Source: Rotaria macrura (Eukaryota > Rotifera > Eurotatoria > Philodinida > Philodinidae). Taken from it: a DNA stretch of 64,000 bases. Position 1 is the first letter of the stretch. Every line of letters begins with the position of its first letter. Shown here piece by piece: positions 38,304 to 48,960 of this stretch. The position numbers were made by a program, and so were the translations under genes. The notes under the pieces are model-generated. The model ran no database searches and was not told the DNA's origin. It saw nothing but the letters and a program-made list of their open reading frames with translations. Where the stretch lies: positions 23,589-87,588 of the forward strand of contig OENT01000662.1 of NCBI GenBank assembly GCA_900239685.1. The letters are read 5' to 3'.

Positions 38304-39737
38304 CACTGAAAAAGAATAAGGTGTCACACGAAACCTCCGAGGTTTCGTCAAGTTTTACTATACTATATAAATGTCCGTAGGATCATACGAAACCTGTAAG
38401 AGGTTTAGCAATATCCAGGGTTTTTTAAAATTCTTTATACAGTTTTAAAATATAAAAATGTTTCGTCCTGAACCCTTTGAAATTTGCTTTACCCCTGAGG
38501 TTCAGTCAAAAACCCTTTTGAGTTTCGTATACAAAACGTTTTGTAAATATTCTCGCGTATAGAATTAGGATTACGAACTTCGTAATACGAAGNNNNNNNN
38601 NNNNNNNNNNNNNNNNNNNNNNNNNNNNNNNNNNNNNNNNNNNNNNNNNNNNNNNNNNNNNNNNNNNNNNNNNNNNNNNNNNNNNNNNNNNNNNNNNNNN
38701 NNNNNNNNNNNNNNNNNNNNNNNNNNNNNNNNNNNNNNNNNNNNNNNNNNNNNNNNNNNNNNNNNNNNNNNNNNNNNNNNNNNNNNNNNNNNNNNNNNNN
38801 NNNNNNNNNNNNNNNNNNNNNNNNNNNNNNNNNNNNNNNNNNNNNNNNNNNNNNNNNNNNNNNNNNNNNNNNNNNNNNNNNNNNNNNNNNNNNNNNNNNN
38901 NNNNNNNNNNNNNNNNNNNNNNNNNNNNNNNNNNNNNNNNNNNNNNNNNNNNNNNNNNNNNNNNNNNNNNNNNNNNNNNNNNNNNNNNNNNNNNNNNNNN
39001 NNNNNNNNNNNNNNNNNNNNNNNNNNNNNNNNNNNNNNNNNNNNNNNNNNNNNNNNNNNNNNNNNNNNNNNNNNNNNNNNNNNNNNAAAATGGTGAGTTT
39101 GATTTTAGAAGTTACAACAAGATGAAATGTTCTTTTTCTATTTAGATCAAACATCACATGTCGATCGTTTCACCAACCTGGACCTGGAGGAACTAGCAGA
39201 AAAAAGGCCTGAAAATTGCGGTATTCTGTAAAAATAGACATGACGTCGCTGGAACGTGGAATGAGTCTTCTGGCCACAAACTTCCCTGATTTTTCTCTAG
39301 TGATTTCCGACCATGTTGATGTGTCTTTCCGGAAGAAGTGGCACAAACCATGGGAAAACACTTGGGAACGTTTCTGGCCGTAATATAGCTTCCATGTTCC
39401 AACGATATCATGTGTTTCTATTTAGGATACAGTGATTCGCTCTTACTTTTCTGCTGGTTTTCAGAGGACCCGATTCTTTTTTAGAAAGTGGGAGGTTTTA
39501 GCCTTGAATGCTGGTGGAGAAATACTTCCGTAATGGAGCATAGCATTCGGGGAAACTTGGATTCAACGTTGAATTGTGAATTGTAAAGAACTCCAAGTAC
39601 GAAAGGCTCGCTATCGGCTATTAAAAATTAAGACCTTTTACGAAACCTAATATCTACGAAACCTCAAAGGGTTTCGATTTCGTTACAAAAATGGGAACCC
39701 TTTAGAGTTTCGTGTGGCACCTTTTTTTCTTTCAGTG
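38304..39737. mobile_element. TA-flanked DNA transposon (Tc1/mariner-type target) with CACTGAAA inverted ends
   Basis: The left end reads CACTGAAAAAGAATAAGGTG followed by TCACACGAAACC. The right end, reversed, reads CACTGAAAGAAAAAAAGGTG followed by CCACACGAAACT. Both ends are directly flanked by TA, as expected of a TA target duplication. Subterminal CGAAACC words recur on both sides. The middle is hidden by 494 N. The readable right interior (39087-39600) is less AT-rich and holds minus-strand frames without a recognised transposase, so this copy may be non-autonomous or may have trapped foreign sequence. Confidence 0.7.
38593..39086. other. Assembly gap (494 N)
   Basis: A run of N inside the inverted-repeat element. 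The element's internal repeats are a plausible cause of the gap. The true length is unknown. Confidence 0.99.
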
Positions 39738-40302
39738 TAGGTAGAGTAACATAGAACATTATCAATAATGTAAAAATATTCAATATATTATTTGTTCAGA
39801 TCCATTTTACTGAGCTTGATTTTATCTGAAAATCAAACAGTTGTTTATGTTCGAACATCCAATGGTATATTCACATTATTTATTGAACACGAATTCGTTT
39901 TAATGTAGTTTTTTCTCATATACAGTACATTAACTCTTAGACTTTTAGTACTATTCATAATCTTGCAGGAATAATTTTATCTGTGCGAAATCAATGCTTT
40001 CCGGCTATTTCTCGAACATTTTAGGCAATAACTAAAACTTTTGCTTTAAGAATCGTATAGCTTAGTAGGCCTATTTCGCGAATTGAATATTACCATGTAT
40101 GTAAACGCTTCGAGTTGTCCATATTGATCAGAAGTTTAAGGAGATTTTTCTATTATTGATTGAAGTCACATGATTAGTTTTTCTTCTTTTAGGAGCTCTT
40201 TAGGAACTTTGATCTTTGGCACTTTGGATTTTCTAAGTCTCAAAGTTAGATTATTTTACTAGGTTGCATTATGGTTCTTGAAAGAAAACGTTTTATAAAA
40301 TT
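39738..40302. other. No gene recognised
   Basis: AT-rich. It may contain 3' sequence of the pentapeptide-repeat gene if the donor-like GTAAGT at 40326-40321 is used. Confidence 0.4.
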
Positions 40303-41199
40303 TCAAAAATTAAATGCACCACTTACCATATCTTCAGCACTGCAATCTTTTATCAACTGAGAAGAATCAATTGGACCGAAAGAACCATTCGGAAATCGAG
40401 TATTTAAGAAAATATTCGATTTTTCACGACTTAAATGAATTAATTGATCAACATCTATAGTACTGCCGATTAGGTCTGCATTTGTGAAATCTATTTTTTC
40501 TACTCTCGAATCATGAATTCTGGCACGAGCAAGTATTGCACCTGAAAAATTGAGACTTCGCATATTGTTACCATCGAACAGGGTCTCCGTCAGATTTGCA
40601 TTAACAAACTTTGAATTGAACAGATTGGACCTGGTGAATTTTGCGTTAACCATAGACGCTTCATCAAAATGAGCATATTGCAGACGACAGTCTTCAAAGG
40701 TTATGTTCACAGCTAGGACGCCTCGTAGATATAAATTATTGAGCTCACATTTAATGGTCGCAGAGTGAACAAATTCGATGCCACTAAGATCGCCTTGGTC
40801 CAAACTGACAAGTTGTTCTACTGTTGCGTTAGAGCAATGAATGAGCTCATTTTCGTACAGAAAGAGAATGATTTCACGTTTCCGTTTGGCATCGACTTGT
40901 CGAAGAGCATTGAGAGCTTTCACTCGTATATCTCTTAAACTGCTCAAATCTGATCGATTAAAGGTACGGCGAAGGAGTAACTTTGAAATATCATTGATAA
41001 AAGAATCATAAACAGTCTGCTTTCTTAATTCATCAGCTTGAGTTTGATCCTGCTCACGATTGGCACGTGCAATCGAATCCTGTTGCACTGTGAATACAAC
41101 AGTGAATATGCCGAAAATGATCGGAAATAGAGCAGATAAGAGAAGTTCCATCCATTTGAAGCAAGATTTTTCTTTCAACGATGAACGATTTGTATGCAT
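40303..41199 (-). CDS. Membrane-anchored pentapeptide-repeat protein
   Basis: From ATG 41199 the frame gives 298 residues. A hydrophobic helix at about 18-39 (MELLLSALFPIIFGIFTVVF) is followed by a charged, probably helical region (QQDSIARANREQDQTQADEL) and a helical domain to about residue 120. Then comes a run of A(D/N)LxX-type pentapeptides (NAKFTRSNLFNSKF, NANLTETLFDG, FSGAILARARI, FTNADLIGSTI), which fold as a right-handed quadrilateral helix. This TM plus helical plus pentapeptide layout is common in rotifers; its function is unknown. Two oddities are visible. An upstream in-frame ATG (41253) is followed after 12 codons by TAA at 41217-41215. Near the end, GATATG is followed by a perfect GTAAGT (40326-40321), so the last residues could be replaced by another exon. 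Confidence 0.75.
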   Translation of the reverse strand: MHTNRSSLKEKSCFKWMELLLSALFPIIFGIFTVVFTVQQDSIARANREQDQTQADELRKQTVYDSFINDISKLLLRRTFNRSDLSSLRDIRVKALNALRQVDAKRKREIILFLYENELIHCSNATVEQLVSLDQGDLSGIEFVHSATIKCELNNLYLRGVLAVNITFEDCRLQYAHFDEASMVNAKFTRSNLFNSKFVNANLTETLFDGNNMRSLNFSGAILARARIHDSRVEKIDFTNADLIGSTIDVDQLIHLSREKSNIFLNTRFPNGSFGPIDSSQLIKDCSAEDMVSGAFNF

Positions 41200-41253
41200 G
41201 TATGATGACAATGATTATGGGCTAGGAGTTTTTGGTGCAGATACTATCGACAT

Positions 41254-42717
41254 ACTGAATCAATTAATCCTCGGCTAGTGCTTTCACCTCCCTTATTGAT
41301 CAAATATTGTTTTTTTCGATTGCATTATTGCGAGACAACATACGTATATGTAATTATGAAGAGAAAATATTCGCCATTCTTTTTCAAACAGTGCGTAATT
41401 CAGAAGACTATGATCCTTGAAGGTGTTCCAATATATTTCTTTTTAAACGAGCAATTACCGTCTTAACTCGTTGTTTTTTAACGAGTACTCAATAAACCAT
41501 GCCTTTTTATTCATGAGACATTAATTGTTCTTTTCATTTCCTTATCATAATGTAGTTTTGTTCTGGATTTCAGAGAGAGGAGAAAATCCATACGGTTTCA
41601 TTCGTCGTTTGATTTAAGACAGGTATATCAGCATGTCTGAGCGTGACGCTATTATGTTTTTGACATCGATTTTTATAATTATCTCAGAAACTGAGAGAAC
41701 TGGAAAGCTTGCTCGAACCCTAATCGAGGAAGCTTGCCATACACTATTCATGTAGCAGGTGTCATTTAGTGTGACTAAAGTCTCAGAATTCCAAAACAAT
41801 TTTATCATCGCGTAGCGTTATTACAAACGAACATCCTGCTTCTCTAGGGTCACTCATAGAGGTGTAATTATGTTAGCAAGTATTACCTCCAATAGAATGC
41901 TTATCCAGCTTGTTTTGTAGCGCATTGAATGAGCTTTCAAGAAGTAAAACTACTTCTTCTAGACTATTTTTGATCAGAGAAAAAGTACAAAAATAACTGA
42001 AACACTGTGACACTTTTTTTGTCGCTCAAATGGTAGACACTTATCTTGTTTACAAATATTCAATTTTCATATGTATTAATCATTGCCACACGTATATCGT
42101 TCTAAAAAAAAATTTTACATCGAAATGAGAGCTCATTAATTGCATAGTCAATGAGAAATTTTACAAGAACTCGGAAGTTGCCCTTATGGATGAGCGTATG
42201 GAACATAAAGAGATCGTTTTTGTAGAGAATCAAATTCTGTATCGATTGGTATACCACAAAGCATTTTTAATAATCGTTTGGGCTCGGTAATTCAAAATAC
42301 TATTTTTCGAATATTAAAAAACCTGATTTTCGATGCTAAAACCAATTTTTTCAAAGGACAAGTCTCAATTCGTGCTTATACCTGCTGGATTCTGTAAACA
42401 TACGTGTAACTCACACACGCAAGGTATACATAAACGTATTTTTTAGATTTGTATCAAAAATTCTATGAATGTTGGAACAAAAGCGTTGAGGTTAATACAA
42501 ACATATTGTCGTATGCACCGGACCCCCCCTGGCTTGTGGTAGTTATCCGAATTGTGCCTACAGTTAATCAGAAAAGATTTTGTTCTGCTATCCGCTTTTT
42601 ATTTATATGAGATATTTATTTGGTAGTAGTGCCAAAAAGAATTATTTTAAATTGGGAGCAATATTTATTACGGTAGAGGTACGAATTTGATGTTAGTTTG
42701 TCGGTAAGCGTTGACGT
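41254..42717. other. No gene recognised
   Basis: AT-rich, with only short frames lacking motifs. Confidence 0.45.
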
Positions 42718-42939
42718 TTAAACATTACATCTTGCAAAGCAAGGTGGAATGCTTTCAGCACAAAATCCAACATTTTTCTCACACCAATAATTGGTACACT
42801 CTAAGCAGGAATTGATTGACCTTGTCTGACAGCTTGGGCTTATTAATATGAAACAACATTTGCATGAATCACCAGTTGATACAGTTACCATTATTCCAAT
42901 GCATAGAATAAAAAATAGAAAAAAATTGTGTTGCTTCAT
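42718..42939 (-). CDS. Small secreted cysteine-rich peptide (73 residues)
   Basis: ATG 42939 opens a 73-residue frame. MKQHNFFLFFILCIGIMVTV is a clear signal peptide, probably cleaved after STG. The mature part of about 50 residues has ten cysteines in the order CKCC, PSC, NSC, LEC, YWC, GFC, PPC, ARC, enough for five disulfides. It ends two residues after the last cysteine. I do not recognise the family. Such peptides serve as signals, protease inhibitors, antimicrobials or toxins, and the sequence alone does not decide. The gene is intronless and has a TATA-like box at the expected distance, supporting it as a real transcription unit. Confidence 0.7.
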   Translation of the reverse strand: MKQHNFFLFFILCIGIMVTVSTGDSCKCCFILISPSCQTRSINSCLECTNYWCEKNVGFCAESIPPCFARCNV

Positions 42940-43007
42940 TACTGTTTTTCCAGTTGAATCGTACAATTCTTATCGATTTATTCGCACAATGACTTTGAAA
43001 AACGAAA

Positions 43008-43015
43008 CTTATATA
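43008..43015 (-). promoter_or_regulatory. TATA box candidate for the cysteine-rich peptide gene
   Basis: TATATAAG on the minus strand lies about 69 nt upstream of the ATG, leaving room for an initiator and a 5' UTR of about 40 nt. Confidence 0.45.
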
Positions 43016-44730
43016 CGGATTATTATTTCACTATTCACTATTACTAATACTTCTTTGGCAATCATGACTATAACAAAAAAAAGAAGTAATTCAATATGCA
43101 CCCGATGACAGAAAAAATCAGCTGACTTTATTACACATATGCAAGTTACAAATTTCAACTGAAAAGCTGTGATAAAGCATATTCACAAAACAGTTATTTG
43201 AAAGCCGAAAAACAAGGAAGACATAAATATAGACACATGCTTGGTTGCATCTGTCTTTTGAAATGATCGTTGAATGTATTTTTTTAATGATTAAATAATT
43301 GTTAGCACACAGACTATATTCAACCAGAGTCATTCAGGTTGGCGGATTTTCTTTTCAGTTTAAATTTTCTTATAATTGAATCAATCCAATAGGACTTATT
43401 TCTGCAAAGAAAATAAGAATTCAATACTATCTAATCAGTACAATTACTTAACAAGCAAAAGAATGAATCAAGAAAAGTACAATCATTTCAAACTCAAATT
43501 CGAATTGAGAGGAGAACGAATTTAGACAACGTGAGTGTTTATATAAATTTTGATTAGTAACCACACCTTATATAGAATTATCATTATTAAAAATGCCATA
43601 TCTACATTTTGAGCTAGGAAAATTTCCATCCGATCTAAAGAACGTGATGCTCGAAAAACAAACCTACGCACCCGTCATGAGTTTTATTTAAAATGTCCAC
43701 ATTACCATCCAGTGTAGTTCAAAACCCATCTTGAAGCTCTGCAGGGTTATTCTTTTTTACGACGAACGTTGTATAGAATTACTCACAGTAAACTATATAG
43801 TTCGTTTTGCCCATTTACACTTTTCACCCTCCTGAGTGGGACGAAAAGAAGCCTGAAACAATGAAGATGAGAGGGACAGAAGCAAAAGAACTAAGGGGAC
43901 AGATTTGTCGAATTTTTCCACATAGTATTTAATTAGGATGTAGAATTCTTACACGGAACGTAAAAATTCTTGGTGTATACAGGAATACTACTATATTCCA
44001 GATTTTTCGCTACCAACACTGATTATTGTGAAAGATCATTATTGTTAGTCATAGATAATTCATTTTCGAAAAGCTAGTGTTAGTTATAGTTCAAGCTATT
44101 AGAATCTTAACTTTTCAAACAGTAGCTTTTTCTAGTATCTAACAGTTTGAATAATTCCATTACAACGCTGGCTCATATCAAAACTAAACAGATGTCTGAC
44201 GTAGTGCGAGAAAGTTTTGAGTATTTTCATTATTGCTTGCAAATAATGATTAAAAATTAGATTTTCTCAAAGTATTAATCAGATTGTAAATGAATCCTCA
44301 TAATGTTATTATTCTCTATAACAAGAGTCTTTCAAAAAACATAAATTCTTTCAAAAATTGACTGAATATTAGAAATAACATAATGTAGCTAGTTCCATTA
44401 TCCTTTTGTTTATCACAAAGTAGCTACCTTTAAAAAATGAAAATTTTGTACTGTTGACACTTAAATGACAAGACAGACTGAGGCATTAACAACTAAACTC
44501 AATTGCACCGAAAAGATCATTTTAAACTTTATATGAGAGTTTTATTTGAAAGATCAACTCGAGCAATTTGAATTTAAAACGAATTAAAATTGGGAAAATC
44601 CCAAATTAAAATAAATATAAATCGTATTACATAAAAAGATGTTTTTTTTAAATTTTAAAATTACAAATTTTCCTTCGTACTTATCTTGTCTGTTCTAATA
44701 CGAAAATAATTATATTGTCTCAAATGTTTG
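43016..44730. other. No gene recognised
   Basis: AT-rich intergenic DNA. No motif, repeat or RNA gene recognised. Confidence 0.45.
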
Positions 44731-45825
44731 GTGTGGCGCTATGGACGGGAAACCAGAATTTCGGCCCCACTTTGGGCTAGGGTCGAAAGTCCAAAAATTT
44801 TTCGGACTGGCTTTAACGCGCCGAAAGTCCTAAGAGGATTTCGGACCACTTTTATGATTGAAGTTCAATCATTGAACTGATTGATCTCACTAAAGATACT
44901 TGATATTTTCAATTAGTTATTGAATGGCGTAGTGCTCGGGCAGAACGGTGTGGTGCTCAGCAGAACTGTTTAGTGCTCGGTAGAACGATGTGCTGCTCGA
45001 CAGAGCGGCGTAGTGCACTGCAGGACAAAACAGTGTTTTTTGAGATAAATTTAAGCCATATCACTTCTGGAAAGTACTAATGAGCAATGGTAGCTGTGGA
45101 AATACCATTCTGAATCTATAAATGCAAAAATACTGCATGAGTTCCTTAGTCGATATGCTTCAGCAAGATTTGGTCCCTGTTCGATTAGTGGTTGGAATCC
45201 TAAAAAAGTGAATTGAAAACCCGTCATATAAGAGATGAACGATTAAAAATATGTAGTTGTACACTCTGAGACTATTAATGCCACTCTTTCGAACTGTCTT
45301 CTAACTTTAGAATGATATTTTCAGATATCTCGCAGTAACAGAATATTTTACGCATATTGGTGTGGTAACAATAGATTTGAAAATATTTGATTGATTTCCC
45401 CTGTTCCTCACTTTGCAATGCGATTTTTATTGTTCTTCATTCACAGCCTTTGTAAATAAAAATTTATGTACTTAAATTTAACTGCAGCAAAAATGTCCAT
45501 CAGTGGCTCGATTGTGACTATGTTTCTTTCTCAAATTTGTACTTATTTAACAGTATCGATACTATACAAAATGATCATAACAATAGTAATGTTAACATTG
45601 TCTGAAGCATATTGCTCTGTAGTCAACGATTCTGACTAGCGCGACGCCGTCCAATAATTAATTAAAACTACCATGTATGTATAGTGAGATCACCCAGTTC
45701 AATCATAAGTGTAGGCTGAAAGTCCTTTGAAACTTTTTACCAGGTCCAAAAAATCATTGGAATTTCGACCCGAGCAGAACGTGCGGACCGAAAATTCCTG
45801 CGATCCTTATGGACGACCTACACTT
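44731..45825. mobile_element. Non-autonomous element with long imperfect terminal inverted repeats
   Basis: The left about 150 bp (GAATTTCGGCCCC, GGGTCGAAAGTCC, TTTTTCGGACTGG, TTATGATTGAA, TTGATCTCACT) reappear in order and inverted in the right about 145 bp (for example GTGAGATCACCC and TTCAATCATAAGTG, then GGACTTTC and GGTCGAAATTCC read on the other strand). The termini are diverged and no flanking duplication is clear. The interior has no transposase but carries a short minisatellite. Confidence 0.6.
44928..45026 (+). repeat. Imperfect ~21-bp minisatellite inside the inverted-repeat element
   Basis: About five diverged units of the type GTAGTGCTCGGCAGAACGGT: AGTGCTCGGGCAGAACGG, GGTGCTCAGCAGAACTG, AGTGCTCGGTAGAACGA, GCTGCTCGACAGAGCGG, AGTGCACTGCAGGAC. 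The array is distinctly more GC-rich than its surroundings. Confidence 0.7.
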
Positions 45826-46814
45826 TTTCATTTAAATCTAATGCGGGCAGTCGTTCGATTTGTGCAACACATTTAATCGATTTCTCAAAAGAGACAAATA
45901 ATAGCTAAAGCCTAAAATCAATTTTAGACTTGCCATGGTAGAGGACGTTTTTAGAGAAAGGCAAGACTTGATGTGATGTGAAGTCATTACCAGAAAAACG
46001 ACTAGTCTTTTTAACCGTACTTCGCTCGTCTGAGCAATGAAATCAAGTAAAAAACTCGATATTATGAAAAATATCCTTATTATCCATGCAAAAAATCACT
46101 GAAGGTTTTGGTGTTAGCGATTACCATCAATTGTGTTTTCTGAAAAAATGAAACAGTAAGAAAAATTTACTTTCTTTTCAAGACGTTTGGTGCTTTTTTG
46201 ACAAACTCGAGAAAAAAAATCATGATGCATATATTTATTACCAGTTTTAAATTATCTAGAAATCAGCTGTTTTACTGAACTATATGCTAACAGCTGAAAA
46301 AAACGTGCGGCGGGTTTTCAAGAGACATTGCAAAAAACATCTTGCTCCAAATAGTTTCTAGAAGTTTTTCTTCCATTGCATTTAATCAATCTTCTCTATA
46401 TCTATAGTCTTTTCTCAAGCTTTGATCAGCAACTAACTTTAATTTACACATGATTGTTCTTCCATTGATAAAAATTGCATAAAAATATACTTAATAAAGT
46501 AGATCCAATAGCTTCGTACAAAAAACAGTTAAAAAACTAGCCTTAATAATAGGAACATAGTTTTAGTGTTTTAGTCTGTGTGTTTTGAATTTGGTTCTCA
46601 TGCTACACTATCGACATAAGCCCAGACCTAGATGCAGGTTGAAACCAATACTCACAATCACATCAAAACTCTTAATTTCAGTAATGACATACTCGACACA
46701 CTCACGCTCCAACAATGCTTGATATTCGAACTAATTGCTACTCGGTCACCTGATAGATTAAAGCGCAGGTGAAAACATTCAGTATTATAAAAGAAATCTC
46801 GCTTTCAATACAAC
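45826..46814. other. No gene recognised
   Basis: Sequence 3' of the acetyltransferase gene. No motif seen. Confidence 0.45.
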
Positions 46815-47507
46815 TTATAGACCGCAAGTCATGTTAGTGTAACAAGAATACTTGGAAACACTCCACCTTTGAATTTTTCTATGGACGTAAAGTCCCGTCC
46901 TCTTTTTTTTCCATATCCACTTTGTTGGGTCCACTTCTGTCACTATTTTTCCGCCCATTTTATTGATATATATATGGTATGTTGCATGATTCGACGCTTG
47001 AACGAAGAGGTATTGGAAACCTTTCGTTTTTCTTGCTTCAGTGCATGTGAAAGTACGTAATTTGGTTGCTATACCTTTGCCAGTATGTTGCAGTGTGGTA
47101 GCCCCAGGAAAAATGTGCATGACTTTGCATGGTTTCAGTTCTTGACCAAAATCACGACGAATAAATATATAATCCATTTCATTCAGTAAATCAATGAGAG
47201 CAAATGAATGTGCTGGAACAGTTGGATCATATGGATACTTCTCTTGGTACGAGTATAAATCATAAGCGAGAATAGCAGCGACTATTTCATTGGTAGCACG
47301 ATAACGCACAAAAGTCGATACTCGATCTTTGAGAAAATCTAACATTGTTGGCCATATGACTTCATCTAAAAATTCTTTTTTTCCAATCTGAGCAAAGCTT
47401 GTCAAAGGTTCACGTTTCGTAAATTCGTCGGCTAATAATTTAGCACAAACAAAAGCGTCCATTTCATTCGTGATTACTTCATATGTGTACTCTTCATCAT
47501 CAAACAT
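46815..47507 (-). CDS. GNAT-family N-acetyltransferase
   Basis: ATG 47507 gives 230 residues in one exon. The N-terminus YEVITNEMDAFVCAKLLADEF is the usual opening of the small-molecule GNAT enzymes related to arylalkylamine acetyltransferases. An IVAAILAYDL strand follows. The acetyl-CoA-binding motif A is near residues 145-160, where LQHTGKGIATKL fits Q/R-x-x-G-x-G/A. Next come GFQYLFVQASNHATYHIY, with the late Asn/Tyr region, and KMGGKIVTEV. The acceptor is unknown. The frame is open above the ATG, after an acceptor-like AATTACAG at about 47570, so a short upstream exon is possible. Confidence 0.8.
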   Translation of the reverse strand: MFDDEEYTYEVITNEMDAFVCAKLLADEFTKREPLTSFAQIGKKEFLDEVIWPTMLDFLKDRVSTFVRYRATNEIVAAILAYDLYSYQEKYPYDPTVPAHSFALIDLLNEMDYIFIRRDFGQELKPCKVMHIFPGATTLQHTGKGIATKLRTFTCTEARKTKGFQYLFVQASNHATYHIYINKMGGKIVTEVDPTKWIWKKKRTGLYVHRKIQRWSVSKYSCYTNMTCGL

Positions 47508-47582
47508 CTCTTTGATCAATGGAAGATTGGACAAAAGATGAATTTTTCTTTTTAAGTATATCTGTAATTATCAGAAACAATA

Positions 47583-48212
47583 ACCCATGTCCCTTGAATC
47601 GGCTAAAAATTGTCGATTAATCGCGATTCATCGAAACGATAATCGTGCGCTGAATTGCGATAGAATCGCCGATTTTTCCCGATTATTTCAGCGATTTTTA
47701 CGATGAATCGCGATTTTATGTTAGATTTAACCGTCTGTTTACTGATATTATCTACTATTTCATTGGTTCTTTTGGAGACACAGATTCGGATTTTTTCTTT
47801 AATTTAATTCCAGTTTTTTCGTTATCAGGTCTATCAGATCGTCCGATCTGTCCAATCTGTCCAATCTTGAGTTGGTCAAATTCTTACCAGACCGCTTCAG
47901 TGCTGTCCTCTCCAGATCATGGATCGGGATTAGCATTTCCTTGATTAAAAATAACCAAGATATAATTTATCAGAAAAGAATATTTCGAAAACTTATTTCT
48001 TATGTATTGAACGGCATTGTTTATATATGCTTGTGTGTTCATAAAAAAACGGTGAATGAATACTTGCCATGATTTATCAATGATTTTTGAAAATCAGCTC
48101 TTCTTCCATAATCGTGATAGAATCAGAAATAATCGCCGATTACGATAAATCACGATTTTACGCCAATATTTTAGAAAATCGCGAAAATCGCGGCGATTTT
48201 CACGACATGGGA
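47583..48212. mobile_element. Foldback element rich in AATCGCGATT words, CCCATGTC termini
   Basis: The left end starts CCCATGTCCCTTGAATCG and the right end, reversed, starts CCCATGTCGTGAAAATCG. Blocks dense in (A)ATCGCGATT, CGATTATTTC and GATAGAATC lie just inside both ends (47600-47730 and 48105-48205), in both orientations. The middle is AT-rich with a pyrimidine tract (GTCCGATCTGTCCAATCTGT). No transposase frame was found. Confidence 0.6.
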
Positions 48213-48372
48213 AGTATCACAATAAAGAGGAAAAAGGAAAAATGGTGTGAGTGCTTGCTCAACTAACTCTGATACCAACAATCTTGAGCCACATTTATTT
48301 TCTACTCACGTTCATGCTTATGAGCACACTTGCTGAGGCTAGAGGGCTACGTAACTAATACCCGTTGCTTCT

Positions 48373-48960
48373 TTGGCTTGTCGAGAATCATTACTACAAC
48401 AAGGACAAGGAACAAATATTTATTTTAACGAACTCTTAATAAAAAGAAAGATCGAAAAGTTTGTTATCTGGTCTTATTTATCCAAGTGTCCTTTTAGTAT
48501 CATTGAAGACCAAGGATTTCTTGATATTCTTAACCAAACGATTCGTATTGGTAAGTAAAACATTTTTAAAAAAATCAATGATAAAAATCTAGTTGGATGT
48601 CAGGAATGGCTATTGCAATCATACAATTATCAAAGAGGCTATTGTCTGAGCCAAAACAGTTGGGAATAATGAGATGGTACTGACTGAACAATATCGCAAT
48701 CTTTTGCATCCAGTTTTGAAAACAAGCAGATGATTCTTGTCTTCGTAGTGCACCAGATTTATCGAGTAATAAACATCTAAGAATTGGTTATATTGGTTTA
48801 ACCTGTACTTGTATTAATGATCGATTTAAATTTGAAACTATTGATTTTCGCTGCTCTAGGAATGACGAATATGATAAGACTGGATCAACTGTATATGTCT
48901 TTGTATGCTTCTTCATTCCAATGACGTTTCTAATGCATTCTTTTCTTTTGATGTGTTTAG
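48373..48960 (+). pseudogene. hAT-type transposase relic
   Basis: The first piece (48373-48545) reads KFVIWSYLSKCPFSIIEDQG then FLDILNQT, the block hAT transposases show as xPFxIVExxGFxxL. It ends at a GTAAGT donor-like site. A second piece at about 48745-48850 reads SNKHLRIGYIGLTCTCIND then RFKFETIDFRCSRN, matching the region after the first catalytic Asp (YxxLTAHFIDxxFxLxSxVL). The linking part and the first acidic residue are not readable in frame, and the C-terminal dimerisation domain is absent. It is a truncated, inactive copy. Confidence 0.6.

Noticed and set aside
38489-39157. A 222-codon minus-strand frame
   Set aside because: It is open only because it crosses 494 N.
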